From assembly GCA_947311835.1 (NCBI GenBank), contig CAMZLV010000011.1, positions 1 through 40,232 of the forward strand: a stretch of DNA of 40,232 bases, in the 5' to 3' direction. Of this stretch, positions 15,502-24,119 are shown piece by piece. Every line of letters begins with the position of its first letter. Position 1 is the first letter of the stretch. The translations under genes and the position numbers were made by a program. The notes under the pieces were generated by a model, which was given only the letters and a program-made list of their open reading frames with translations, had not been told where the DNA came from and searched no databases. The stretch comes from an uncultured Lutibacter sp. Its GTDB lineage: Bacteria > Bacteroidota > Bacteroidia > Flavobacteriales > Flavobacteriaceae.

Positions 15502-16836
15502 TTATTTAGATGATTTATCCATCATTTTTTTTGCCAAATCTGCGCCAATTAATGACTGTAATAGATTGCTATTTCCACCATTTTTACTGCCTTCTATATA
15601 GGTTTGCGGTAGTTTTAAATCTTTTAATTGTTGTGCAACACCAACAGCAGTTTTGTATTCCCATTCTGCACGTTCTTGAGGTGTCAAACCAGCACTTACT
15701 AATTTTGCATTTTCATAGTATTGTGCCTCTGCAGCCACTTTTTTACTCTTTGCTTTAAACTGTTCTACTTCAAATTGCTTTTTCTCTTTTATCAAGTTAA
15801 ACTCAGCAACTTTAGCCTCAGTTTCTGCAGCGATTGTTTGTTGTATTTGCTCTTTTTCAAGTCTTGCACGTTCTTTTGCTTTTTCAGCTTCACCTTTTGC
15901 CTTTTCTTTTTGCGCTCTATAAAACTCGCGTTCTGCTTGTTGTTTTTCCAATTGCGTTTGTGCTACTTCTTCTTTTTGTAATTGTAACCTTTTGTCAAAA
16001 GTAGGTTCCCAATCTATTTCATTTACAACAGCTTGTACAACTGTTAATCCGTAAGAGCCTAAAGAGTTTCCTTTTACGCGTACAGGCTCACCATTTGCCT
16101 CTCTTTTTATTCTAAATCTCTTTTGACGACTACGTTTGTTGGTTACTGTTCTTACTATTGTACTGTCGCCTATAACGTCTGGTTTTTCAGTATATATGTA
16201 TTCTTCTAAAACGTACATTCCTCTTTCTAATTGATCTTGAAAATATCTGTCAAAATCGGCTGCTTGTCCTGAAATGTAATCTTGTGCAGCCATCAATTTA
16301 CAGGTGTTTTTAATTGATTGATCAATATTTGGTATTATACGTGAACGTATTAAGTTCTTTTCTGTCTTATTTCTGTCGGCAACCGATAAAAATTGTGACT
16401 CGTCAGAAGTGTTAATACTGATGACTATAGATGTTGCAATTTTCCCTTTTACAGCATCGTTAAATTCCCAATGACGAGCAGCATCTACATATGCATATTT
16501 ACTTTGGTCGCCAAGTTCATTATCACTATTTGGAATTACATATTTAATTGGCATTTCAAATTGAATTGGTATCAAGCGTCCCCACATTTTGGTGTGTATT
16601 CCTTGTGTAAATACCGCTTTTTGTCCTCCCCAAGGATATTGTACTGCATATGCTGTTCCTGGTTCTGCGTAAAAAAACATTCCTGAAATCACGCTCATAA
16701 TAATTCCAATCAGAATCATTTGTACGCTCCTTTTTTGTGTAAACCAGTTTAGTAGTTTATTTGTTTTAATAAATGGTTTAAGTACGAGGGTTAGTATACC
16801 CATAATTGTTAATAATATTCCTAAAGTTGTTAGCAT
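15502..16836 (-). CDS. SPFH/band-7 domain membrane protein
   Basis: A 444-aa protein with two N-terminal membrane helices (about residues 4-22 and 39-57), then an SPFH/prohibitin-type domain starting near EPGTAYAVQYPWGGQKAVFTQG and running through TIVRTVTNKRSRQKR, and a long charged coiled coil (QTQLEKQQAEREFYRAQKEK and after) that should drive ring or cage assembly. The C-terminus is GADLAKKMMDKSSK. SPFH proteins scaffold membrane microdomains and often control membrane proteases; no protease or NfeD partner lies nearby. A possible 24-aa hydrophobic ORF ends 11 nt upstream. Confidence 0.88.
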   Translation of the reverse strand: MLTTLGILLTIMGILTLVLKPFIKTNKLLNWFTQKRSVQMILIGIIMSVISGMFFYAEPGTAYAVQYPWGGQKAVFTQGIHTKMWGRLIPIQFEMPIKYVIPNSDNELGDQSKYAYVDAARHWEFNDAVKGKIATSIVISINTSDESQFLSVADRNKTEKNLIRSRIIPNIDQSIKNTCKLMAAQDYISGQAADFDRYFQDQLERGMYVLEEYIYTEKPDVIGDSTIVRTVTNKRSRQKRFRIKREANGEPVRVKGNSLGSYGLTVVQAVVNEIDWEPTFDKRLQLQKEEVAQTQLEKQQAEREFYRAQKEKAKGEAEKAKERARLEKEQIQQTIAAETEAKVAEFNLIKEKKQFEVEQFKAKSKKVAAEAQYYENAKLVSAGLTPQERAEWEYKTAVGVAQQLKDLKLPQTYIEGSKNGGNSNLLQSLIGADLAKKMMDKSSK

Positions 16837-16847
16837 AGTTGTAAAAT

Positions 16848-16922
16848 TTATTTAATTAATAATAATATTTGGATGAAACATCCGATAATTGCTGATAGCA
16901 CTTTTAATATAATCAATATCAT
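16848..16922 (-). CDS. Possible 24-aa hydrophobic peptide upstream of the band-7 gene
   Basis: ATG to TAA in 25 codons: starts MILIILKVLSAIIGCFIQIL and ends LLIK. Nearly every residue is hydrophobic, so it could be a single membrane helix. It ends 11 nt before the band-7 ATG on the same strand, as a coupled leader peptide would. The local sequence is very AT-rich and such ORFs can arise by chance, so this is only a candidate. Confidence 0.3.
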   Translation of the reverse strand: MILIILKVLSAIIGCFIQILLLIK

Positions 16923-17236
16923 AATTGTATTTTTTTTTAGTTAAAAGTTTATCAATTTCGAAATTGTTTTATCAATATATAACCATTCACTCTATGCTTC
17001 CAAATAATTTATCGTGAATTATTCAATTTAATTATCAATATATAAGTATAAAAGTATATATGGTTTTAATATGTAATTAATATTACGTTATTTGTGTTTT
17101 GTTTTGAAATCAAACAATCGTATTTACAACTTATATGTAATGTCGTAAAGCCGTTTTTTTTACTTTTTTGTAAAAGTAAAGGGAATTTGATTAATTTTTA
17201 CACGTTTTTTATTGTTTTAATTTTTTTAAAAATAAA
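16923..17236. other. Intergenic stretch with no gene seen
   Basis: About 310 bp, very AT-rich, between the band-7 region and the M56 gene. It holds small hairpins (AATTTCGAAATT, ACTTTTTTGTAAAAGT) but no ORF with coding character, no tRNA and no clear promoter match. It must contain the band-7 promoter on the minus strand, which I cannot place. Confidence 0.5.
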
Positions 17237-17272
17237 AAAGCGTCCTTTTTAACTATTTAAAAAGGACGCTTT
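17237..17272 (-). terminator. Terminator of the BlaI-M56 operon
   Basis: A perfect 16-bp stem AAAGCGTCCTTTTTAA / TTAAAAAGGACGCTTT with loop CTAT, 20 nt past the M56 stop on the minus strand, followed by TTATTTTT. Confidence 0.9.
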
Positions 17273-17291
17273 ATATCAAAGTAATTTAGAA

Positions 17292-18794
17292 TTATTTTTC
17301 TTTTTTTGTTGTAATTAGAATAACACCATCTTTTGCACTTTTACCGTATTTTTCGATTGCTTTGTCTCCTTTAATGACATTGATACTGTCTATTAAATTA
17401 GCATCTAATTTAGAGATGTCTTTTTTAGACGCTTTATTTCCATCAATAAAATAAAGGATATTCTCACTTTCAATATTGCTTACAATTAATTTTTTATCAT
17501 CATTATCATCATCATTGTTTTTAATAGTCACAATTGTTGATGAAGTTTTAGTTTCTTCATTATTATCTTCTGTTATTATTATAAATTCCGTGTTATTTTC
17601 ATTTTTAATGATATGATTATTTCCGTTTTCTGTAATAATAATTCTTTTTTCTTTTTGCTTTCCTATTTTGATACTCTCTCCATTGTTTTTGATAGTAATA
17701 ACAATTGGTTCTATAGGATCTGTATTTGAACTTACATTGTATTTGGATGTCGCATTTTTTGATGCTACAGTTATATTAATTGCTCTAATATCCCCTTTTT
17801 TAGTGCGTTTTATTTTGTTAAACTTTGCGGTAACGCCTGTTTTTGATAATTCTTTTGTGATTTTGTCAAAATCGGTTGTTGTTGATTCTTTTGTAATTTG
17901 ATAACTGATCGTTTCGTCTTCACCAAGTATGTGTATTACTTTGCTGTTTTGTGCGATAACTTTGGTGTTAAATGTAAAGATAAATGCAATCATTAATGGT
18001 AAAATTAATGTGTATTTCCATTGGTTTGTACTCTTTGAGCGATTTTTGTGTAACATAATTATTCGTTTTTTGATTAATGAATTGTAAAAATTATTGGTCA
18101 ATGCCAATTGATTTTTTGATATACTTGTTTTTAATAATAGTCGTTGGTATTCGATTTCGTTTTTTGTTTTTTGTTGCGTTATTTCATCTGCAATAAATTC
18201 TAAATTTTGTTGTATTTCTTTTTTATATAGCCAACTAATAGGATTGAACCAAAATGTAATTGTGAAAAGTTCTGTTAGTAAAATATCTATAGAATGTAAT
18301 TGTTTCACATGTGTTTTTTCATGTGTTATAACTTGCGTTAACTCTCCTTTTTTGAAATGTTTTGGGTTGTAAACGATGTAATTAAAGAACGAAAATGGAG
18401 AAGTGTTTTTCTCGGTTTCAATAAAATATAGTGAATCAATTTTTTTCTTGGTTGCTGTTGTGATTAGTTTGCTTAGTGACGATAAGTTTATAATAAGTCT
18501 ACTACTGAGGAATAAAATTCCTGCATAATAAATAAAACTTAAGATTTGAAACCAATTTACAGTATAAGCTTCTTTGGATGTTTGAACGGTATCTATTAAT
18601 TCCAATTTTACAGTTTCAATGGGAAGTTGATTTGTGTAAATAGGTACGTAGATTAACGGAACAAGTATTGTTGCGATGAGTCCAAATAATAGAAAATACC
18701 TGTTTGCTACAAAAAATGTTTCGCGTTGCAATAAAATTTTATAAAACACATAAAATAGAATTGTGATTGCTGATGCTTTTATAAGATACTCCAT
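17292..18794 (-). CDS. BlaR1/MecR1-type M56 metallopeptidase with plug-like C-terminus
   Basis: A 500-aa integral membrane sensor-protease. N-terminal membrane helices (TILFYVFYKILL, YFLLFGLIATILVPLIYV, ILSFIYYAGILFL) surround a zinc site HEKTH (158-162) with a downstream glutamate in NLEFIADE, as in M56 peptidases that cleave BlaI-type repressors. A further helix (YTLILPLMIAFIFTF) leads to a large periplasmic part that, unlike BlaR1, is not a penicillin-binding domain. It ends in DSINVIKGDKAIEKYGKSAK...GVILITTK, the plug-like TonB-receptor motif often attached to Bacteroidetes M56 proteins. It is 8 nt downstream of the BlaI gene. The inducing signal is unknown; beta-lactam sensing should not be assumed. 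Confidence 0.9.
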   Translation of the reverse strand: MEYLIKASAITILFYVFYKILLQRETFFVANRYFLLFGLIATILVPLIYVPIYTNQLPIETVKLELIDTVQTSKEAYTVNWFQILSFIYYAGILFLSSRLIINLSSLSKLITTATKKKIDSLYFIETEKNTSPFSFFNYIVYNPKHFKKGELTQVITHEKTHVKQLHSIDILLTELFTITFWFNPISWLYKKEIQQNLEFIADEITQQKTKNEIEYQRLLLKTSISKNQLALTNNFYNSLIKKRIIMLHKNRSKSTNQWKYTLILPLMIAFIFTFNTKVIAQNSKVIHILGEDETISYQITKESTTTDFDKITKELSKTGVTAKFNKIKRTKKGDIRAINITVASKNATSKYNVSSNTDPIEPIVITIKNNGESIKIGKQKEKRIIITENGNNHIIKNENNTEFIIITEDNNEETKTSSTIVTIKNNDDDNDDKKLIVSNIESENILYFIDGNKASKKDISKLDANLIDSINVIKGDKAIEKYGKSAKDGVILITTKKEK

Positions 18795-18802
18795 AATAAC
18801 TT

Positions 18803-19159
18803 CTATTTTTTATTTTCTATTAGTTCTATAATCTCTCTAAGTTCATCAACACTTATTTTTTCTTCTTCAGCAAAGAAGGAAACTACATTTTTATAGGAGT
18901 TCTCAAAATAATGGTCAATAGTTTTGCTCATATACCCTTTTCTGTATGCCTCTTTTGAAATAGTTGGTAAATATTGATGTGTTTTTCCGTAGGCTATATG
19001 CTTAACAAATCCTTTGGTTTCCATTTTTCTAATAGTAGTAGAAACGGTATTGTAGTGAAGTTTTTCTGGCAAAAGAGGCATAATTTCTTTTACAAATGCT
19101 TTCTTTAATTTCCATAAAGCATGCATAATTTCTTCTTCTTTGTTGGTTAGTTTTTCCAT
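18803..19159 (-). CDS. BlaI/MecI/CopY-family transcriptional repressor
   Basis: A 118-aa winged-helix repressor. MEKLTNKEEEIMHALWKLKK, then KLHYNTVSTTIRKMETKGFV with the recognition helix, and YRKGYMSKTIDHYFENSYKNVVSFFAEE with the dimer region where BlaI proteins are cut by their M56 partner. It is the first gene of a two-gene operon with the M56 peptidase. A palindrome between the -33 and -7 boxes of its promoter is a likely autoregulatory operator. Target genes other than the operon itself cannot be seen here. Confidence 0.93.
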   Translation of the reverse strand: MEKLTNKEEEIMHALWKLKKAFVKEIMPLLPEKLHYNTVSTTIRKMETKGFVKHIAYGKTHQYLPTISKEAYRKGYMSKTIDHYFENSYKNVVSFFAEEEKISVDELREIIELIENKK

Positions 19160-19178
19160 AATTAGATTATTACTACGA

Positions 19179-19209
19179 CAAACGTATAACTATTTTTATA
19201 GTTATACAA
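19179..19209 (-). promoter_or_regulatory. Promoter and operator of the BlaI-M56 operon
   Basis: On the minus strand TTG, exactly 20 nt, then TACGTTTG (19186-19179). The spacer is filled by the inverted repeat GTATAACTA - 6 nt - TAGTTATAC (19184-19207), which overlaps the -7 box. A wider TACTAC...GTAGT pair flanks it; TACTAC/GTAGTA half-sites are typical of BlaI/MecI operators. Bound repressor would block the polymerase. Confidence 0.7.
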
Positions 19210-19275
19210 CTATTTATGTAGTTTTTAGATATATTTAACATTTGACTATTCGTTGTGCTTTAAAAAAAAACAGGT

Positions 19276-19327
19276 CAGTTCGAGTGGTTTTTACGATTAA
19301 AAAGAGTGAAAATTGTATCGAGAACAG
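19276..19327. repeat. Probable dispersed repeat (CAGTTCGAGTG...TATCGAGAACAG)
   Basis: About 52 bp with loosely inverted ends, CAGTTCGAGTGG and TATCGAGAACAG. The end word AAATTGTATCGA(G)AAC recurs inverted near 13740-13758 as GTTTTCGATACAATTT. I recall this repeat type from other flavobacterial intergenic regions, but have not verified it. Confidence 0.4.
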
Positions 19328-19460
19328 TGTTTTTGTTATTAAATTGACTTTTTGATATAAAAATTTCATTCTAATAGAAGCAAGAATTAAATTCTAAATA
19401 CAGAACAGGTATTTACTTTATAATTATAAGTAGTATCTTCGCAAAAAAATATAAATAAAA

Positions 19461-20435
19461 ATGAATAGCATTGCATTAATTTTAATTGGATTTGTTTTAC
19501 TAGTTGTTGGAGGAGAGTTTTTAGTACGTTCTTCAGTAGGATTGTCATTTAAACTAAATTTATCTAAATTAATAATAGGAATGACAGTTGTGTCATTTGC
19601 AACATCAGCGCCAGAATTATTAGTTAGTCTAAAAGCGGCGTTAGAAGGTTCTCCAGATTTGGCTTTAGGGAATGTAATAGGTTCTAACATCGCAAATATT
19701 GCTTTAGTGTTAGGCGTTACTGCAGTTATTGCTCCTTTAACTGTCGATAAAGATTTTTATAAAATGAATTGGCCAGCAATGATGTTATTATCATTCATGC
19801 TTTTTTTCTTTTTGATGAATGATGGTTTATTGAGTAGAGTAGAAGGTGTTATTCTCTTTTCGTTTTTAGTTATTTTTATTGTTATTATGATTGCTAAGGC
19901 AAGAAAAAATAAAACAGTTGAGGTAGAAGATGTTGATGAAACGCTACAAAAAGTAGGTTATCCTAAAATATTTTTATGGTTAGCAATAGGCGCAACGGCT
20001 CTTTATTTTGGTTCAGATTGGTTGGTGCAAGGCGCTAAAGAAATCGCTCAAAAAAATGGTATTAGTGAAGGCGTTATTGGAGCAACAGTAATAGCAATTG
20101 GCACAAGTGTGCCAGAATTAGCAGCCTCAGTAATTGCTGCGTTAAAAGGAGAAAAAGCATTGTCTTTAGGTAATTTAATCGGTTCTAATATTTTTAATAT
20201 AGGATCTGTATTAGGTTTGACCTCTATCATTACACCTATAAGAGTTTCTAATACAATTAACGAATTTGGTAAGAGCAGCGAAACCGTTTTATATTCTAAC
20301 ATGTATTGGATGTTAGCCGTTGCTGCAGTGTTGATTCCATTAATTTTTATTCCGAAGAAATATGAAATTGGTAGAGTTAAGGGATTATTATTGTTAGTGA
20401 GTTACGCTTACTTTATTTATACATCTTTCTTATAA
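19461..20435 (+). CDS. Calcium/sodium antiporter (YrbG-type, CaCA family)
   Basis: A 324-aa inner-membrane exchanger expected to export Ca2+ against Na+. The two inverted halves of the CaCA fold each carry the alpha-repeat: GMTVVSFATSAPELLVSL plus LALGNVIGSNIANIALVLG in the first, and GATVIAIGTSVPELAASV plus LSLGNLIGSNIFNIGSVLG in the second. These have the glutamates and asparagines that bind the ion. Both halves are hydrophobic, about ten helices in all, joined by an acidic loop (VEVEDVDETLQ). It is a single-gene unit with terminators behind it. Confidence 0.95.
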   Translation: MNSIALILIGFVLLVVGGEFLVRSSVGLSFKLNLSKLIIGMTVVSFATSAPELLVSLKAALEGSPDLALGNVIGSNIANIALVLGVTAVIAPLTVDKDFYKMNWPAMMLLSFMLFFFLMNDGLLSRVEGVILFSFLVIFIVIMIAKARKNKTVEVEDVDETLQKVGYPKIFLWLAIGATALYFGSDWLVQGAKEIAQKNGISEGVIGATVIAIGTSVPELAASVIAALKGEKALSLGNLIGSNIFNIGSVLGLTSIITPIRVSNTINEFGKSSETVLYSNMYWMLAVAAVLIPLIFIPKKYEIGRVKGLLLLVSYAYFIYTSFL

Positions 20436-20516
20436 CCCTATTTTTTTTAGGGTTAAATAAGTACTTACTCTTTATTTTTTAAATTGCACCCTAAAAAATA
20501 GAGGGTAAATTTTTTA
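20434..20516 (+). terminator. Two terminator-like hairpins after the antiporter gene
   Basis: AACCCTA - 7 T - TAGGGTT (20434-20454) starts in the stop codon, and ACCCT - 9 nt - AGGGT (20488-20506) is followed by AAATTTTTTAT. The second has the better T tract. The two use the same ACCCTA word and may be a local duplication. Confidence 0.5.
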
Positions 20517-20532
20517 TTTGTGTTTAATTTAC

Positions 20533-20540
20533 TATTTTTG
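20533..20540 (+). promoter_or_regulatory. Probable glnN promoter box
   Basis: TATTTTTG, matching TAnnTTTG, 23 nt upstream of the glutamine synthetase ATG. No -33 element at the expected spacing is evident. Confidence 0.55.
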
Positions 20541-20563
20541 CATAAAAATACAATAGTAAAGTT

Positions 20564-22750
20564 ATGTCAAAAATTAGATTTAGAGCACTAGCACAAGTAT
20601 CAGAAAGAAAACCGTTAAAAATTTCTGAAAAGAAAAGAAGATCATCATTATTTGGTGAAAATGTTTTTAATCAAGATACGATGCGTCAATTTTTAACCAA
20701 AGAAGCATTTATTGGAGTAAAAAGCGCAATGGAACACGGTTCAAAAATTGATAGAAAAATTGCCGATCAAGTAGCATCAGCAATGAAAGAATGGGCGCTT
20801 TCTAAAAACGCAACGCACTATACACATTGGTTTCAGCCATTAACAGGCGCAACTGCCGAAAAACACGATGCTTTTTTTGAAACAATAGGAGATGGCAAAG
20901 CTATTGAAAAATTTGGAGGCGGACAATTGGTACAGCAAGAACCAGACGCTTCAAGTTTTCCTAATGGAGGAATACGAAACACGTTTGAAGCAAGAGGTTA
21001 TACGGCTTGGGATCCTACGTCTCCTGCATTTTTATTAGGTACAACCTTGTGTATACCAACAATTTTTGTGTCCTATACAGGAGAAGCTTTAGATTACAAA
21101 ACACCATTGCTTAGAGCATTGACAGCTGTAGATAAAGCGGCAACAGATGTATGTAAATATTTTGACAAAAACATTACAAAAGTAACTGCATCATTAGGAT
21201 GGGAACAAGAATATTTTTTGATAGATAAATCATTAGCAAATTCAAGACCAGATATTGCATTAACAGGAAGAACTTTAATAGGACATTCATCTGCTAAAGG
21301 GCAGCAATTAGATGATCATTATTTTGGTACGATTCCTGCCAGAGCCTTATCTTATATGAGTGATTTGGAAAAAGAATGTATGTTGCTTGGAATTCCTGTT
21401 AAAACGCGTCATAATGAGGTTGCGCCATCTCAGTTTGAATTGGCTCCTATTTATGAAGAGTCTAATTTGGCAGTAGATCACAATTCATTATTAATGGATG
21501 TAATGAAAAAAGTTGCTGACAGACATAATTTTAAAGTACTACTACACGAAAAGCCATTTGCAGGAGTAAATGGATCTGGAAAACACAATAACTGGAGTTT
21601 AGCAACAAATACAGGAGAAAATTTATTAAGTCCAGGAAAAACACCAATGCGAAACTTACAGTTTTTAACGTTCTTTATAAACACGATTAAAGCCGTATAT
21701 AAACATGAAGAGTTGTTGAGAGCGTCAATAGCAAGTGCAAGTAACGATCATAGATTAGGAGCAAATGAAGCGCCTCCTGCAATTATATCTGTATTTATTG
21801 GTGAGCAACTTACCAATGTACTTAATAATTTAGAAAATGTAACCAAAGGAAAATTAACGCCAGAAGAAAGAACAGATTTAAAACTAAATGTTGTCGGTAA
21901 AATTCCAGATGTTTTATTAGATAATACTGATAGAAACAGAACATCGCCATTTGCATTTACAGGAAATAAATTTGAGTTTAGAGCCGTTGGTTCTACTGCC
22001 AATTGTGCAAATCCGATGACGGTATTAAATGCTATAATAGCAGAGCAATTAATTGATTTTAAAACCGAAGTAGATCATTTAGTTAAAGAAGAAGGACTAA
22101 AAAAAGACTCTGCTATATTTAATGTGCTACGAGAATATATTAAAGAATCACGACCTGTTTTGTTTGAAGGAAACGGATATGGTCAAGAGTGGGAAAATGA
22201 AGCGAAAAAGAGAAAATTAAGTAATAACAAAACAACGCCACAAGCCTTAAAAGCGAGAGTTTCAAAACAATCGATTGCTTTGTTTGAAAAATTAGACATA
22301 ATGAGCAAGATAGAAACAGAGGCTCGTTATGAAATTGAAGTTGAAGAATATACCTTAAGAATTCAAATAGAATCAAGAGTTTTAGGAGATATGGCACGAA
22401 ATCACATTGTGCCAACGGCTATAAAATATCAGAATCTATTAATAGAAAATGTAAAAGGTTTAAAAGAAATTTTTGGTGATGAATTCAAAACACACGCCAA
22501 AGAACAACTTAATTTAATTACTCAAATATCCAATCATATTGAAACAATAAATTCGAATATTGAAGGTATGATTAATATGCGTAAAAAAGTTAACAAAATA
22601 ACAGATAGCGAAAATAAAGCAATGGAATATTGTAATAAAGTTATTCCGTTTTTTGATACAATCAGATATCATTGTGATAAATTAGAGTTGCTAATTGATG
22701 ATGAAATTTGGCCATTAGCAAAATATAGAGAACTATTATTTATGAAATAA
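20564..22750 (+). CDS. glnN: Glutamine synthetase type III
   Basis: A 728-aa enzyme joining ammonia to glutamate with ATP, the central nitrogen-assimilation step. Length and sequence are those of the GSIII class found in Bacteroidetes, not of the 450-aa GSI. Recognisable segments are THYTHWFQPLTGATAEKHD, LGWEQEYFLIDKSLANSRPD, KTRHNEVAPSQFELAPIYEE, GVNGSGKHNNWSLATNTGEN (ATP and substrate binding) and NRTSPFAFTGNKFEFRAVGS. A C-terminal helical region (GDMARNHIVPTAIKYQNLLI) follows. No nitrogen regulator lies next to it; it appears to be transcribed alone. Confidence 0.97.
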   Translation: MSKIRFRALAQVSERKPLKISEKKRRSSLFGENVFNQDTMRQFLTKEAFIGVKSAMEHGSKIDRKIADQVASAMKEWALSKNATHYTHWFQPLTGATAEKHDAFFETIGDGKAIEKFGGGQLVQQEPDASSFPNGGIRNTFEARGYTAWDPTSPAFLLGTTLCIPTIFVSYTGEALDYKTPLLRALTAVDKAATDVCKYFDKNITKVTASLGWEQEYFLIDKSLANSRPDIALTGRTLIGHSSAKGQQLDDHYFGTIPARALSYMSDLEKECMLLGIPVKTRHNEVAPSQFELAPIYEESNLAVDHNSLLMDVMKKVADRHNFKVLLHEKPFAGVNGSGKHNNWSLATNTGENLLSPGKTPMRNLQFLTFFINTIKAVYKHEELLRASIASASNDHRLGANEAPPAIISVFIGEQLTNVLNNLENVTKGKLTPEERTDLKLNVVGKIPDVLLDNTDRNRTSPFAFTGNKFEFRAVGSTANCANPMTVLNAIIAEQLIDFKTEVDHLVKEEGLKKDSAIFNVLREYIKESRPVLFEGNGYGQEWENEAKKRKLSNNKTTPQALKARVSKQSIALFEKLDIMSKIETEARYEIEVEEYTLRIQIESRVLGDMARNHIVPTAIKYQNLLIENVKGLKEIFGDEFKTHAKEQLNLITQISNHIETINSNIEGMINMRKKVNKITDSENKAMEYCNKVIPFFDTIRYHCDKLELLIDDEIWPLAKYRELLFMK

Positions 22751-22755
22751 AAAAT

Positions 22756-22883
22756 AGGCTGTCTAAAAAGTGTCATGCTGCTTAAAATGAAGAATCTTTA
22801 AAATGATAATTTTTTTATTATTAATCGATTGAGATTTTTCGACTGCGCTCAAAATGACAATACTAAAACTTTTTAGATGGTCT
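22756..22883. repeat. Full-length palindromic dispersed element (128 bp)
   Basis: It starts AGGCTGTCTAAAAAGT and ends ACTTTTTAGATGGTCT, terminal inverted repeats matching at 13 of 16. Inside are the core arms TGTCATGCTGCTTAAAATGA(AGAATC) and GATTTTTCGACTGCGCTCAA(AATGACA). The shape is that of a small non-coding, MITE- or REP-like element. It fills the gap between glnN and purM and ends 6 nt before the purM -33 box. Confidence 0.8.
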
Positions 22884-22888
22884 CTTTT

Positions 22889-22920
22889 TTTGTTTTTAGA
22901 AAACTTAAAAACTACCTTTG
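22889..22920 (+). promoter_or_regulatory. purM promoter
   Basis: TTTG (22889-22892), 20 bp, TACCTTTG (22913-22920), followed after 20 nt by the ATG at 22941. The track start at 22854 lies upstream, inside the repeat element. Confidence 0.75.
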
Positions 22921-22940
22921 CAGTAACAACACAAGAACTA

Positions 22941-24119
22941 ATGAGTCAAGAAATTTCTAAAAGATATGCGCAAAGAGGCGTATCAGCGTCAAAAGAAGAT
23001 GTTCATAATGCCATTAAAAATATAGATAAAGGTCTGTTTCCGAAAGCATTTTGCAAAATTGTTCCAGATTATTTAACGGCAGATGATGCTTATTGCTTGG
23101 TAATGCATGCAGATGGTGCAGGAACAAAATCGTCATTAGCATATATGTATTGGAAAGAAACTGGCGATAGTTCTGTATGGAAAGGCATAGCGCAAGATGC
23201 GTTGATTATGAATATTGATGATTTAATATGTGTTGGCGCAACTAGTAATATTATGTTATCATCAACTATTGGAAGAAATAAAAATAAAATTCCAGGCGAA
23301 GTTATTTCTGCTATAATTAATGGTACTGAAGAGCTAATTTTTGATTTAAAAAAACACGGAGTAACCATACACTCTACAGGAGGTGAAACTGCAGATGTTG
23401 GTGATTTGGTTCGTACAATTATTGTTGATTCAACTGTAACTGCACGAATAAAACGTACAGATGTTATAGACAATGCAAATATTAAAGAAGGCGATGTAAT
23501 TGTTGGTTTGGCTTCTTTTGGTCAAGCAACTTATGAAAAAGCGTATAATGGCGGAATGGGAAGTAATGGATTAACTTCTGCACGTCATGATGTTTTTTCA
23601 AAATATTTAGCAACCAAATATCCTGAAAGTTTTGATGCATCAGTTCCTGATGATTTGGTGTACTCAGGAAATGTAAAACTTACTGATAGTGTTGAAAACG
23701 CACCAATTGATGCAGGAAAATTAGTGTTATCACCAACACGTACATATGCACCAATTATAAAAGAAATTTTATCAAAATACAGTTCAGATACCATTCACGG
23801 TATGGTACATTGTAGTGGAGGAGCGCAAACTAAAATTCTTCATTTTATTGATAATTTGCATATTGTAAAAGACAATATGTTTTCAATTCCTCCTTTATTT
23901 AAATTGATACAAGAACAATCAAAAACAGATTGGAAAGAAATGTATCAAGTCTTTAATTGTGGTCACAGAATGGAACTGTATGTAACTCCAGAAATTGCTA
24001 ATGATATAATTGCAATTTCAAAATCCTTTAATGTAGATGCTCAAATTATTGGAAAAGTAAAAGCATCAACAGAAAAAAAATTGACAATTACGAGTGAGTT
24101 TGGCGTTTTTGAGTATTAA
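22941..24119 (+). CDS. purM: Phosphoribosylformylglycinamidine cyclo-ligase (AIR synthetase)
   Basis: A 392-aa purine-biosynthesis enzyme making aminoimidazole ribotide from FGAM with ATP. The start MSQEISKRYAQRGVSASKED is the usual Bacteroidetes PurM N-terminus; the 29 extra residues in the track ORF come from the repeat and promoter region. Family segments include DYCLVMHADGAGTKSSLAYM, DALIMNIDDLICVGAT, HSTGGETADVGDLVRTIIVD and VHCSGGAQTKILHF. It converges on the TonB-receptor gene so tightly that the two stop codons overlap (24116-24119), with no terminator between. Confidence 0.95.
   Translation: MSQEISKRYAQRGVSASKEDVHNAIKNIDKGLFPKAFCKIVPDYLTADDAYCLVMHADGAGTKSSLAYMYWKETGDSSVWKGIAQDALIMNIDDLICVGATSNIMLSSTIGRNKNKIPGEVISAIINGTEELIFDLKKHGVTIHSTGGETADVGDLVRTIIVDSTVTARIKRTDVIDNANIKEGDVIVGLASFGQATYEKAYNGGMGSNGLTSARHDVFSKYLATKYPESFDASVPDDLVYSGNVKLTDSVENAPIDAGKLVLSPTRTYAPIIKEILSKYSSDTIHGMVHCSGGAQTKILHFIDNLHIVKDNMFSIPPLFKLIQEQSKTDWKEMYQVFNCGHRMELYVTPEIANDIIAISKSFNVDAQIIGKVKASTEKKLTITSEFGVFEY

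Noticed and set aside
15721-15981. Cys/Phe-rich plus-strand ORF inside the SPFH gene
   Set aside because: Antisense reading of the Lys/Glu-rich coiled coil.
17292-19159. Beta-lactam resistance locus
   Set aside because: Repressor and protease resemble BlaI/BlaR1, but the sensor lacks a penicillin-binding domain and no beta-lactamase gene is near.
22854-22940. N-terminal extension of PurM in the ORF track
   Set aside because: It is encoded by the repeat element and the promoter, and the family N-terminus begins at 22941.
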